Assembly (NCBI RefSeq): GCF_900104025.1
Contig: NZ_FNIQ01000003.1
Coordinates: forward strand, 1 to 64,000
Reading direction: 5' to 3'
Origin: Geodermatophilus sp. DSM 45219
GTDB taxonomy: Bacteria; Actinomycetota; Actinomycetes; Mycobacteriales; Geodermatophilaceae
Length of the DNA stretch: 64,000 nt
In this document: one piece after another, positions 8,188 through 15,596 of the stretch
Layout of the letters: every line of letters starts with the position of its first letter
How positions within the stretch are numbered: position 1 is the stretch's first letter
Translations under genes and position numbers: made by a program
Notes under the pieces: generated by a model
Databases searched by the model: none
Seen by the model: only the letters and a program-made list of their open reading frames with translations
What the model was told of the DNA's origin: nothing

Positions 8188-8676
8188 TCATCCGGCCGGT
8201 CGGCCCGGCACGGCGACGCGGAGGTCGAGGAGCTGCTGCGTGTGCCTGGGCAGGTGGTCCCCGGCGAGGCCGTCGACGAGGCCGGCCAGCGGCACCGGCT
8301 GGTCGACCAGCACCGCGCCGTTCGAGAGCAGCAGCGACGGCACGAGCACCGAGGTCGCCTCATCGCTCAGCTGGTCGGCGACGTCGCACAGGACGGCCCC
8401 CTGGTCCCGGACGTGCCGGATCAGGTCCGGCCTGCCCCGGTGCTCGCCGATGATCCGGCGGAGGTTCCACGGGTCGAGGGACATCCGGTTGTCGAAGGTC
8501 GGCCGCGAGCCGGAGGCGACTCCCAGTGCGACCGCCGCGATGCCCGCATCGACGCTGAGGACGTGCGCCAGGACCTGGTCGGCGTCCCACCCTCCGTCGT
8601 CGGCGTCGCCGAGGTCGGGGTGGGCGGCTGCGTCGAGCAGTCGGTCGTAGGCGCTGCGCAGTCCTGTCGTGTCCAT
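8188..8676 (-). CDS. DinB/maleylpyruvate isomerase-like hypothetical protein
   Basis: 162 residues. The N-terminal half (RSAYDRLLDAA, then WDADQVLAHVLSVDAGI) looks like the first two helices of the DinB/mycothiol-dependent four-helix bundle, where the conserved His near residue 38 would be the first metal ligand. The other two expected histidines are not obvious at the usual places (a His lies at HLPRH near residue 142), so metal binding is uncertain. ATG 8676 is the first start in the frame. It is transcribed separately, convergent with the methyltransferase gene. Assignment is tentative. Confidence 0.65.
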   Translation of the reverse strand: MDTTGLRSAYDRLLDAAAHPDLGDADDGGWDADQVLAHVLSVDAGIAAVALGVASGSRPTFDNRMSLDPWNLRRIIGEHRGRPDLIRHVRDQGAVLCDVADQLSDEATSVLVPSLLLSNGAVLVDQPVPLAGLVDGLAGDHLPRHTQQLLDLRVAVPGRPAG

Positions 8677-8764
8677 GGCGTACGTCCGCTCGGTCGTGTT
8701 CCGTCGATGGGGTCAGGTCGTGCCACAGCGCCGATCCGGTGGTCCGGTCGCGGCCGACGGACCC

Positions 8765-9118
8765 TCAGCCCGGATCCCGTTCCGGCGCCTCGGCGGCGCG
8801 CTTGACGGTCGCCAGTCGGCGGTCCCAGTCGCCGGCGAGCGCGGCCATCCAGCGCGCCGTCGCGTCCAGCGCCGCCGGCCGGACGGAGTACCGCACCTCG
8901 CGTCCGACCCGGCTGCCGGACACGAGCCCGGCGGCGTCCAGGACGGCGAGGTGCTTGACCACGGCCTGCCGGGAGACCGGGAGTCGTTCGGCCAGCGTGG
9001 TGGCGGTGGCCTCGCCGCGCGCGGCGAGCAGGTCCAGCAGCTCTCGTCGCGTCGGGTCGGCGAGCGCGGCGATGACGCCGTCGACGGCCGTGCCGGCGTC
9101 GCGCCGTTCGCCGGTCAT
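8765..9118 (-). CDS. ArsR-family winged-helix repressor
   Basis: 117 residues with the canonical ArsR/SmtB core: ADPTRRELLDLLAARGEATATTLA, recognition helix SRQAVVKHLAVLDAAGLV and the wing SRVGREVRYSV. No metal-binding CxC motif is present, so it probably does not sense metal; non-metal ArsR proteins of this type usually pair with an AHSA1/SRPBCC protein, as here. It starts 7 nt after the stop of the SRPBCC gene, so the two are one operon with the regulator second, the reverse of the usual order. Two matching palindromes upstream of the operon (9586-9636) are its likely operators. Confidence 0.9.
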   Translation of the reverse strand: MTGERRDAGTAVDGVIAALADPTRRELLDLLAARGEATATTLAERLPVSRQAVVKHLAVLDAAGLVSGSRVGREVRYSVRPAALDATARWMAALAGDWDRRLATVKRAAEAPERDPG

Positions 9119-9125
9119 GCGATGA

Positions 9126-9560
9126 CTACTCGGCGCGCGCCCTGAGCGCGTCGAGCACCTGGGGCCAGCCGCCGGCGTTGTCCTCGAGCGCTCGGCGGCG
9201 GAGCTCCTCGGACGCGGCCAGCGCAGCGAACCCGCTCTCGACGACCCGGAGCCGCGTCTTGTCGCCCTCCGGGGTCAACGTGAACTCGACGAGCGTGCTG
9301 TTGTCCGCCCGGAGCTCCTGTCCGGGGAACGCGCTCGCCCAGCGGTACGCCACGTACGTCGGCGGTTCCACCTTCTCCACGCGCACCGGGAAGTCGCCGT
9401 ACTGCGCGTTCGTCGCGACCATCGACTCCCCCTCCCTCGCCTCGGTGCCGGCCAGGTCGGCCTCCTCGGCCACCCAGAACCCGGGCCGGGTCACCAGCGA
9501 CCAGACACGCTCCAGTGGTGCGGCGATCAGGGTCTCTCGTTCGATCCGGTCTTCGCTCAT
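9126..9560 (-). CDS. SRPBCC (AHSA1-type) domain protein
   Basis: 144 residues forming a single START/Bet v1-like lipid- or ligand-binding fold: IERETLIAAPLERVWSLVT at the N-terminus, a central VEKVEPPTYVAYRWASAFPG, and TLTPEGDKTRLRVVESGF before the long C-terminal helix. AHSA1-type members bind hydrophobic ligands or act with partner proteins; no enzyme activity can be inferred. ATG 9560 has GGGAG upstream; the in-frame extension to 9644 runs through the operators and is not coding. First gene of the operon with the ArsR regulator. Confidence 0.9.
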   Translation of the reverse strand: MSEDRIERETLIAAPLERVWSLVTRPGFWVAEEADLAGTEAREGESMVATNAQYGDFPVRVEKVEPPTYVAYRWASAFPGQELRADNSTLVEFTLTPEGDKTRLRVVESGFAALAASEELRRRALEDNAGGWPQVLDALRARAE

Positions 9561-9585
9561 CGATGGTCTCCCTCTCCGTCGCCCC

Positions 9586-9636
9586 GTGCAACCAGAGAGT
9601 TGCACATACTTCACTGAGCCGCAACTCCGGAGTTGC
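9586..9636. promoter_or_regulatory. Two identical-half-site operators upstream of the SRPBCC-arsR operon
   Basis: Site 1 (9586-9605) is GTGCAAC-cagaga-GTTGCAC; site 2 (9621-9636) is GCAAC-tccgga-GTTGC. Both share GCAAC-N6-GTTGC, and their centres are 33 bp apart, close to three helical turns. They lie 26-76 nt upstream of the SRPBCC start. ArsR proteins bind such inverted repeats, so autoregulation is the natural inference. Confidence 0.7.
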
Positions 9637-9782
9637 ACGTCCACGTGGGCGCGCCCCGGCCGTCCGGACGCGCGTCCGCTCGGCAGGTCAGGGCACCGCG
9701 ACCCACCGGGGCTGCGGGATCGACACCTGGGCGCTGCGTCGGACCGAGGCCCGCGGCCGCTCCCCCACCGAGGATCCGGCCG

Positions 9783-10781
9783 TCACGCCGCCCGGTCGCC
9801 CTCCGCCGCCTGCACCGCGCGGCGGAACGTCTGCCGGTAGGCCCGTGGCGACACCCCGCGACGGCGGGTGAACTGCTCCCGGAAGCCGGCCGCGGTGCCG
9901 AAACCGACCAGCCGGGCGATCTCCTCGACCGGCGCGTCACTGTCCTCCAGCAGCGCCTCGGCGGCGGCCAGCCGCTGGGCGAGCAGCCAGGCGTGCGGCG
10001 TCGTCCCGGTGGTGGCCTTGAACCGCCGCGCGAAGGTGCGCGGGCTCATGAGAGCGCGGCGGGCCAGGACGTCGACGCGGATGTCGTCGGCGAGGTGGTG
10101 CTGGGCCCACTCCAGGACGGCGCCGAGCAGGTCGTCCTCGCACTCGGCGACGGGGGTGTCGATGAACTGCGCCTGACCGCCGTCGCGGTGCGGCGGCACC
10201 ACCATCTCCCGGGCCAGCGCGTTCGCCGCGGCCGCGCCCCACTCGCGGCGCACCAGGTACAGCAGGGTGTCCACGCCGGCCGCCGTCCCGGCGCCGGTGA
10301 TGATCCGGCCGTTGTCGACGTAGAGCACCGAGGGGTCGACCTGGACGGCGGGGAAGCGGGCGGCCAGCTCCCCGGCGTACTTCCAGTGCGTGGTGACGCG
10401 CCTGCCGTCGAGCAGCCCGGCCTCGGCGAGCACGAAGGCGCCCGTGCACTGGCTGATGATCGTGGCGCCTCGCGCGTGGGCCGCGCGCAGGGCGTCGAGC
10501 AACGCCGGCGAGGGCACGCGGTCGAACAGCTCCCACGCCGTGATCGAGACGATGTCGGAGTCGGCCAGCCGCTCGAGGCCGTGCTCCACCGTGATCGGGA
10601 TGCCGGTGTCGGTGCGCAGCACCCCGGGCGCCTCGCTGACCAGCGCGAAGTCGAAGCGGGGCAGCCCCATGGCGCGGCGGTCGTAGCCGAAGACCTCGGC
10701 ACACACCCCGAGCCCGAAGCTGCCGACCAGACCGTCGGCGACGACGACGCTGACGGTCAGCGGGCGACCGGTTCCTGCCAT
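9783..10781 (-). CDS. GlxA/FtrA-type transcriptional regulator (DJ-1/PfpI + AraC HTH)
   Basis: 332 residues. Residues 5-190 form a DJ-1/PfpI-like ligand-sensing domain with the nucleophile-elbow segment (IISQCTGAFVLAEAGLLDG), and residues ~225-320 form the AraC/XylS double helix-turn-helix (DVLARRALMSPRTFARRF, then IARLVGFGTAAGFREQF). Such GlxA-family proteins control amine, carnitine or cyanate catabolism in other bacteria, but no catabolic gene is adjacent here. ATG 10781 lies 6 nt after CATACT (10793-10788), a likely leaderless start. Three copies of TCCTGCCA in alternating orientation surround this promoter and suggest self-regulation. Confidence 0.92.
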   Translation of the reverse strand: MAGTGRPLTVSVVVADGLVGSFGLGVCAEVFGYDRRAMGLPRFDFALVSEAPGVLRTDTGIPITVEHGLERLADSDIVSITAWELFDRVPSPALLDALRAAHARGATIISQCTGAFVLAEAGLLDGRRVTTHWKYAGELAARFPAVQVDPSVLYVDNGRIITGAGTAAGVDTLLYLVRREWGAAAANALAREMVVPPHRDGGQAQFIDTPVAECEDDLLGAVLEWAQHHLADDIRVDVLARRALMSPRTFARRFKATTGTTPHAWLLAQRLAAAEALLEDSDAPVEEIARLVGFGTAAGFREQFTRRRGVSPRAYRQTFRRAVQAAEGDRAA

Positions 10782-10826
10782 GGCCGGAGTATGGCAGGAA
10801 AGTTGCGACGTGGGTCACTCCTGCCA
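10773..10826. promoter_or_regulatory. Triple TCCTGCCA half-sites at the GlxA promoter
   Basis: TCCTGCCA occurs at 10773-10780 (covering the start codon), in inverted form TGGCAGGA at 10792-10799 (touching the -10), and again as TCCTGCCA at 10819-10826. Exact repetition of an 8-mer three times in 54 bp marks a regulator binding region. The divergent small gene at 10863 lies just beyond. Confidence 0.6.
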
Positions 10827-10862
10827 CTCGTCGACCCGGCCGGCCGGGAGCAGGCTCACCAC

Positions 10863-11069
10863 ATGTTGCTGATCACCTGCCCCGTGACGAGGACCGACGA
10901 GCTGGTCGCCGACCGGCGCATCCGCTCGGTGGTCAACCACCCGACGCACATCGCGCTGCACGTGGAGTGCCCGTGCGGCAGCGTGCACGTCTACCGCACC
11001 GGACGCCGCTGGGCCGCCCGCCGGCCGGCCGCCGCCGCTCGACCTGCGCCGGAGCTCACACCCGCATAG
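10863..11069 (+). CDS. Small conserved Cys-motif hypothetical protein
   Basis: 68 residues. The visible core is LLITCPVTRTDELVADRRI, then HIALHVECPCGSVHVYRTGRRW: a single Cys, a CPC motif and a His within 50 residues, reminiscent of a small zinc knuckle. The tail is Ala/Pro-rich. The start ATG 10863 sits exactly 6 nt after a CAGGCT -10 hexamer, the same arrangement as many neighbours, which supports a real leaderless gene. It is divergent from the GlxA regulator and 10 nt before the DUF3072 gene, which has its own -10. Function unknown. Confidence 0.65.
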   Translation: MLLITCPVTRTDELVADRRIRSVVNHPTHIALHVECPCGSVHVYRTGRRWAARRPAAAARPAPELTPA

Positions 11070-11079
11070 ACTCGAACAC

Positions 11080-11289
11080 ATGAGCGAACCGACTGCCAAC
11101 GACGACCGCAGCGCCGAGAAGGACCCGTCGGACTGGGTGACCGGGGACGAGCCGGCCACCGGTGCGCAGAAGAGCTACCTGCACACGCTGGCCCGCGAGG
11201 CCGGCGAGGAGGTGCCCGACGACATCACCAAGGCCGACGCCTCGCGCAAGATCGACGAGCTGCAGGACGAGACCGGCCGGGGCCAGTAG
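11080..11289 (+). CDS. DUF3072 domain protein
   Basis: 69 residues. The DUF3072 core is ATGAQKSYLHTLAREAGEEVPDDITKADASRKIDELQ (given by its ends at residues ~26-62): a short helix-loop-helix with conserved TGAQ, LxTL and KxxASxxIDEL. N- and C-termini are polar and disordered. ATG 11080 follows TAGACT (11067-11072) by 7 nt, a predicted leaderless start. The family is widespread in actinobacteria and has no assigned function. Confidence 0.88.
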   Translation: MSEPTANDDRSAEKDPSDWVTGDEPATGAQKSYLHTLAREAGEEVPDDITKADASRKIDELQDETGRGQ

Positions 11290-11458
11290 CCCCGGCCGCA
11301 CCTGGCCGCGGTGACCGGCCGCAGCTGCCGGCGCGAGCCGCCCTGCGAGGTGCCTCGACGAGGAGGGGCCGGAGGCCGCCGCGAGGAGGGGCAGGAGGGG
11401 CTCAGCGCCGGCCGGGGACGGCACCTGGCGGCGGTGGAGGCCGATCAGCCGACCGTGT

Positions 11459-11512
11459 GGCCCCGTCCCGGGCCCCGCCCTGAGCCGGCGAAGGGTGGGG
11501 AGGACGGGGTCC
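11459..11512. terminator. Bidirectional hairpin, repeat family copy B
   Basis: Arms GGCCCCGTCC and GGACGGGGTCC around a tGAGCcggcG core, between the convergent DUF3072 and regX3 genes. The 170 bp before it (11290-11458) shows no gene. Confidence 0.75.
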
Positions 11513-11513
11513 T

Positions 11514-12194
11514 TCAGGCCTCGAGCTTGTAGCCCAGGCCGCGGACGGTGACGAGGTACTTGGGGTTGGCCGGGTCGGGCTCGATCTTGGCCCGCAGTCG
11601 CTTGACGTGGACGTCGAGGGTCTTGGTGTCGCCGACGTAGTCCGACCCCCACACCCGGTCGATGAGCTGGACCCGGGTGAGCACCCGCCCGGCGTTGCGC
11701 AGCAGCAACTCCAGCAGGTCGAACTCCTTGAGCGGCAGGGCGATCGGCTCGCCGTCCACCGAGACGACGTGCCGCTCGACGTCCATGCGCACCGGTCCGG
11801 CCTCCAGCGTGGACTCGGCCGGTGCCTCGACGTCGCCGCGGCGGCGCAGCACCGCGCGGATCCGGGCCACCAGCTCGCGCGCCGAGTAGGGCTTGGTCAC
11901 GTAGTCGTCCGCGCCCAGTTCCAGGCCGACGACCTTGTCCACCTCGGCGTCCTTGGCGGTCAGCATGATGATCGGGACGCCGCTGCGGGAGCGCAGCGCC
12001 CGGCAGACCTCGGTGCCGGGCAGCCCGGGCAGCATGAGGTCGAGGAGCACGACGTCGGCACCGCCGCGGTCGAACTCGGCCAGCGCCTCGGGACCGGTGG
12101 TGGCCACGACCGCGTCGAACCCCTCCTTCCGCAGCATGTAGGACAGCGCGTCGGAGAAGGACTCCTCGTCCTCCACGACCAGCACTCGGGTCAT
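11514..12194 (-). CDS. regX3: OmpR-family response regulator of the phosphate two-component system
   Basis: 226 residues: receiver domain (RVLVVEDEESFSDALSYML, phosphoacceptor Asp in VVLLDLMLPGLPG, signalling Lys in VTKPYS) followed by an OmpR/PhoB winged helix (FDLLELLLRNAGRVLTRVQL, VDVHVKRLRAKIEPDP-like end). Its start overlaps the stop of the sensor kinase gene, and phoU lies divergently beyond the kinase. This arrangement, plus gpmA next to phoU, is that of senX3-regX3 in mycobacteria, where RegX3 activates phosphate-scavenging genes. Product is cytoplasmic. Confidence 0.93.
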   Translation of the reverse strand: MTRVLVVEDEESFSDALSYMLRKEGFDAVVATTGPEALAEFDRGGADVVLLDLMLPGLPGTEVCRALRSRSGVPIIMLTAKDAEVDKVVGLELGADDYVTKPYSARELVARIRAVLRRRGDVEAPAESTLEAGPVRMDVERHVVSVDGEPIALPLKEFDLLELLLRNAGRVLTRVQLIDRVWGSDYVGDTKTLDVHVKRLRAKIEPDPANPKYLVTVRGLGYKLEA

Positions 12195-13435
12195 GACCGT
12201 CCCTTCGGGGCGTCAGCGGCGGGCGGGCCGCCTGCGAGGTCGTGATCGGCCGGCTCGTCGCCGGCGGATCCGGTGTCGGTGGCCGCGCGGTCGGCGGCGG
12301 CCAGCGGGATGCGCAGCGTGAAGGTGGACCCGAGGCCCTCCTCGCTCCAGACGCTGACCGAGCCGCCGTGGTTGGTGGCCACGTGCTTGACGATGGCCAG
12401 CCCCAGGCCGGTGCCGCCGGTGCGGCTGGCCCGTGACTGGTCGACGCGGTAGAAGCGCTCGAAGACCCGCGAGCGGTCCTCGCGCGGGATGCCGATGCCG
12501 CTGTCGGTCACCGTGATCTCCGCGAAGCCGGCGCGGGCGCGGGCGCCGACCGCGATCCGGGTCTGGTCCGGGCTGTAGGTCACGGCGTTGGCCAGCAGGT
12601 TGGTCACCGCGGTGGCCAGCTGGGACTCCACACCGCGGACGACCAGACCGCGCTCTCCGCCGGCGACGATGGTGACCTGCTTGGCGCTCGCGGCGAGCTT
12701 GGTGCGGTCCACCGCCTCGGCGATGACCGTGTCGACCTCCACCGGCACCAGCTCGGGCAGCGGTTCGCCGCCCTGCAGCCGGGACAGGTCGATGAGCTCG
12801 CGGACCAGGCGGGACAGCCGGTCGGCCTCGTGGGTCATCCGGCTGGCGAAACGGCGCACCGTCTCGGGGTCGTCGGCGGCGTCCTCGACGGCCTCGGCGA
12901 GCAGCGACAGCGCTCCGACGGGCGTCTTCAGCTCGTGGCCGACGTTGGCGACGAAGTCGCGCCGGACCGCCTCGACCCGGCGGGCCTCGGTCAGGTCCTG
13001 CAGCACCAGCGCCACCGGGGCGGTCCCCGGGCCCGGCCCGCCCTCCAGCCGGACGCCGAGCACACCCACCTGCCGCGGGCCGCCCCCCACGACCGACGCG
13101 GGGAGCGACACCTCGGCACGCCGCCGTCCGCCGTCCCGCGCCGTGCGGGCGAGCTCCAGCAGCTCGGGGACCAGCAGCCGGGTGTCGCGGACGATGCCCA
13201 GGCCGCGCGCGGCCGGGTTGGCCAGCAGCACCACGTCGTCGGGGTCGAGCAGGACGACGGCGGGGTCGATGAGGTCGAGCAGCCGGCGGGACAGGACCGC
13301 CTCGGGGGCCGAGCCGTCGGCCGGCACCGCCTGGTCGACGACCGGCCGCGGTCGCCGCCGGAGCAGGGCCGCGATCAGCACGCCGCCGACCACGCCGACG
13401 ACGAAGCCGGCCAGCAGGGCTACCGACGGGCTCAC
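12191..13435 (-). CDS. senX3: Sensor histidine kinase of the phosphate two-component system
   Basis: 414 residues: one N-terminal membrane segment (VALLAGFVVGVVGGVLIAAL), a PAS-like sensor (residues ~60-160), a HisKA helix with the phosphoaccepting His (VGHELKTPVGALSLL) and an HATPase with NLLANAVTYSPD, DSGIGIP and GTGLGLAIVKH. GTG 13435 is chosen over the longer frame to 13507 because TAGCAT (13448-13443) ends 7 nt upstream and the membrane segment follows immediately. The gene overlaps regX3 by 4 nt. SenX3 in mycobacteria works with PhoU and the Pst transporter as a phosphate sensor. Confidence 0.92.
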   Translation of the reverse strand: MSPSVALLAGFVVGVVGGVLIAALLRRRPRPVVDQAVPADGSAPEAVLSRRLLDLIDPAVVLLDPDDVVLLANPAARGLGIVRDTRLLVPELLELARTARDGGRRRAEVSLPASVVGGGPRQVGVLGVRLEGGPGPGTAPVALVLQDLTEARRVEAVRRDFVANVGHELKTPVGALSLLAEAVEDAADDPETVRRFASRMTHEADRLSRLVRELIDLSRLQGGEPLPELVPVEVDTVIAEAVDRTKLAASAKQVTIVAGGERGLVVRGVESQLATAVTNLLANAVTYSPDQTRIAVGARARAGFAEITVTDSGIGIPREDRSRVFERFYRVDQSRASRTGGTGLGLAIVKHVATNHGGSVSVWSEEGLGSTFTLRIPLAAADRAATDTGSAGDEPADHDLAGGPPAADAPKGRS

Positions 13436-13659
13436 GGGGGCGATGCTAGGCCGCTCCCATCGGGCCGGATCCCCCGTGTGGGTGACCGCGGCACGCCGAA
13501 CGGGCACTGTTCACGTTCCCGTGCCCGCCCGTTCACCGCCTGGCACGGGAAGGGTCGACGGACGCACCTACCCTCGTGGTCCTGAGAACGTTGGGTCCTC
13601 GAGACGCGGGTACCCGGAGTGTCGAGCCAGGGACGGCCCGGCCGACGAGGAGGACGACG

Positions 13660-14319
13660 GTGCGCCAGCACTACCACGAGGAACTCGACGACATCAACAC
13701 CTGCCTGGTCGAGATGGCGAACTCGGTCGGGTCGGCCATGAGCAAGGCGACGACCGCGCTGCTGGACGCCGACATCGAGCTCGCCAACCTGGTCATCGAG
13801 GGCGACGACCGCATCGACGCCACGCGGGAGAGCATCGAGCAGCGCTGCTTCAACATGCTGGCCCGGCAGGCGCCGGTCGCCACGGACCTGCGCACCATCA
13901 CCGCGGCCATGCGGATCATCAGCGACCTCGAGCGGATGGGCGATCTCGCCGTCCACGTGGCCAAGCTGGCCCGGATGCGCTTCCCGGAGCACGCCGTCCC
14001 GCAGGAGCTGCGGCCGATCTTCCTCGAGGCCGGCCACGTCGCCGAGAGCCTGGTCAGCCAGACGGCCACGGTCATCGCCAAGCTCGACGTCGAGGCCGCC
14101 GCGGCACTGGAGGCCGAGGACGACCTGATGGACCAGCTGCACCGGCAGCTGTTCAGCGAGCTGCTCAGCAAGGACTGGCCGCACGGCATGGAGGCGGCCA
14201 TCGACATCACCCTGCTCGGCCGCTACTACGAGCGCTTCGCCGACCACGCGGTCAGCGTCGCCCGCCGGGTCGTCTACCTGGTCACCGGCGAGCGCGAGAT
14301 GCACGCCACGGCCAACTGA
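13660..14319 (+). CDS. phoU: Phosphate signalling protein PhoU
   Basis: 219 residues in two repeated three-helix bundles, each with the PhoU metal-site pattern (ITAAMRIISDLERMGDLAVHVA and ITLLGRYYERFADHAVSVARRV). PhoU couples the Pst transporter to the SenX3-type kinase and keeps the regulon off when phosphate is plentiful. GTG 13660 has a strong GAGGAGG upstream. TACCCT at 13568-13573 is a possible -10, giving a leader of about 80 nt. It is divergent from senX3, so the shared 220 bp carries both promoters. Confidence 0.94.
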   Translation: MRQHYHEELDDINTCLVEMANSVGSAMSKATTALLDADIELANLVIEGDDRIDATRESIEQRCFNMLARQAPVATDLRTITAAMRIISDLERMGDLAVHVAKLARMRFPEHAVPQELRPIFLEAGHVAESLVSQTATVIAKLDVEAAAALEAEDDLMDQLHRQLFSELLSKDWPHGMEAAIDITLLGRYYERFADHAVSVARRVVYLVTGEREMHATAN

Positions 14320-14329
14320 CCCGTTGAAC

Positions 14330-14383
14330 GGCCCCGTCCGGAGGCTCGCCCCGAGCGTGCGAGGGGTGAGGGGGACGGGGTCC
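14330..14383. terminator. Bidirectional hairpin, repeat family copy C
   Basis: Arms GGCCCCGTCC and GGACGGGGTCC with ccGAGCgtgcGAG between them, located between the convergent phoU and gpmA genes. Confidence 0.78.
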
Positions 14384-14388
14384 TTCGA

Positions 14389-15162
14389 CTACTTCTTCCC
14401 CTGGTTCTTGACGGCCTCGATGGCCGCGGCCGCGGCCTCGGGGTCGAGGTACTCGCCGCCGGGCTTGGTCGGGCGCAGGTCGTCGTCCAGGTCGTAGCGC
14501 AGCGGGACGCCGGTCGGGATGTTGAGCCCGACGACCTCGTCCTCCCCCATGCCGTCCAGGTGCTTCACCAGGGCCCGCAGGCTGTTGCCGTGGGCGGCGA
14601 CGAGCACGGTCAGGCCGGCGCGCAGGTCCGGCACGATCTCGTCGTACCAGTACGGCAGCATCCGGACGACGACGTCGGCCAGGCACTCGGTCTGCGGGCG
14701 CACCTCCGGCGGCAGCACCGCGTAGCGGGCGTCGCCGTCCTGGGAGTACTCGCTGCCGGCCTCGATGGGCGGCGGCGGGGTGCTGTAGGAGCGCCGCCAG
14801 GTGGTGAACTGCTCCTCGCCGTACTCGGCGAGCGTGGCGGCCTTGTCCTTGCCCTGCAGCGCGCCGTAGTGCCGCTCGTTGAGCCGCCACGACCGCTTGA
14901 CCGGGATCCACTGCCGGTCCGCGGCCGCCAGCGCCAGCTCGGCGGTGCTGATCGCCCGCTTGAGCACCGAGGTGTGCACGACGTGCGGCAGCAGACCGTG
15001 CTCGGCGAGGAGCTCACCACCGCGGGCGGCCTCGCCGCGGCCCTTCTCCGACAGCGGCACGTCCACCCAGCCGGTGAACAGGTTGGCCTTGTTCCACTCG
15101 CTCTCGCCGTGGCGGAGCAGCACGAGCGTGCCGGGGCGGGTCTGGGGCGAGGACGTCGTCAC
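14389..15162 (-). CDS. gpmA: 2,3-bisphosphoglycerate-dependent phosphoglycerate mutase
   Basis: Interconverts 3- and 2-phosphoglycerate in glycolysis and gluconeogenesis, using a phosphohistidine intermediate. The 257-residue product has [12 protein letters not shown] (catalytic His near residue 18), the [11 protein letters not shown] loop that closes over the active site, and [17 protein letters not shown] with the second catalytic His. GTG 15162 follows CAGGAT by 6 nt, so the message is predicted leaderless. The C-terminus ends in a lysine-rich tail. Neighbour to phoU/senX3 as gpm1 is in mycobacteria. Confidence 0.96.
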   Translation of the reverse strand: MTTSSPQTRPGTLVLLRHGESEWNKANLFTGWVDVPLSEKGRGEAARGGELLAEHGLLPHVVHTSVLKRAISTAELALAAADRQWIPVKRSWRLNERHYGALQGKDKAATLAEYGEEQFTTWRRSYSTPPPPIEAGSEYSQDGDARYAVLPPEVRPQTECLADVVVRMLPYWYDEIVPDLRAGLTVLVAAHGNSLRALVKHLDGMGEDEVVGLNIPTGVPLRYDLDDDLRPTKPGGEYLDPEAAAAAIEAVKNQGKK

Positions 15163-15197
15163 ACCGCCATCCTGCCCGACCGGTGCGGTGAGGGAAC

Positions 15198-15251
15198 GGC
15201 CTCCCTGCAGAGTCCCTGCGCGAGCCGGCGAGCGGTGCAGGTCGGGAGGTC
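15198..15251. terminator. Hairpin, repeat family copy D (imperfect)
   Basis: GGCCTCCCTGCAG pairs with GTGCAGgtcGGGAGGTC with a 3-nt bulge; the interior has cgcGAGCcggcGAG. It lies just after the small membrane-protein gene and upstream of gpmA, so it would stop minus-strand transcripts entering gpmA. Confidence 0.6.
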
Positions 15252-15253
15252 GG

Positions 15254-15556
15254 TCACCCGGCGAGCAGCGGCCACAGCAGCCAGGCCTCGAAGGCCGCCG
15301 GTGGGAGCAGGCCGGCGAGCAGCCACGGGCTGCGGACGGGGCGGTCGACGCCCCAGCGCAGCGCGGCGACCGCCGCCACGCTGCAGCCGATGCCGGCGGT
15401 CAGCCAGAGCAGCGTGCCGGCCACGTCGACGACGAGGAGCTGGGCGAAGGTCAGCCGCACCGCGCACAGCAGCAGCGGGTACACCAGCGCGGTCGCGCCG
15501 ACCAGGCCGACGAGCGCCCGGACCTGACGCTGCTGCTGCCCGGGCTCCTCCTGCAC
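15254..15556 (-). CDS. Small integral membrane protein
   Basis: 100 residues with three or four hydrophobic segments ([59 protein letters not shown]) and a short charged N-terminus. No family recognised. GTG 15556 is selected because TAGCGT (15569-15564) ends 7 nt upstream, the spacing seen at leaderless starts throughout this region; an alternative GTG at 15562 overlaps that hexamer. It sits 40 nt after the DHA2 transporter gene in the same direction but probably has its own promoter. Confidence 0.7.
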   Translation of the reverse strand: MQEEPGQQQRQVRALVGLVGATALVYPLLLCAVRLTFAQLLVVDVAGTLLWLTAGIGCSVAAVAALRWGVDRPVRSPWLLAGLLPPAAFEAWLLWPLLAG

Positions 15557-15596
15557 CGCCGCCACGCTAACCGCCCCCGCGACCGCGGGCCCGTCC

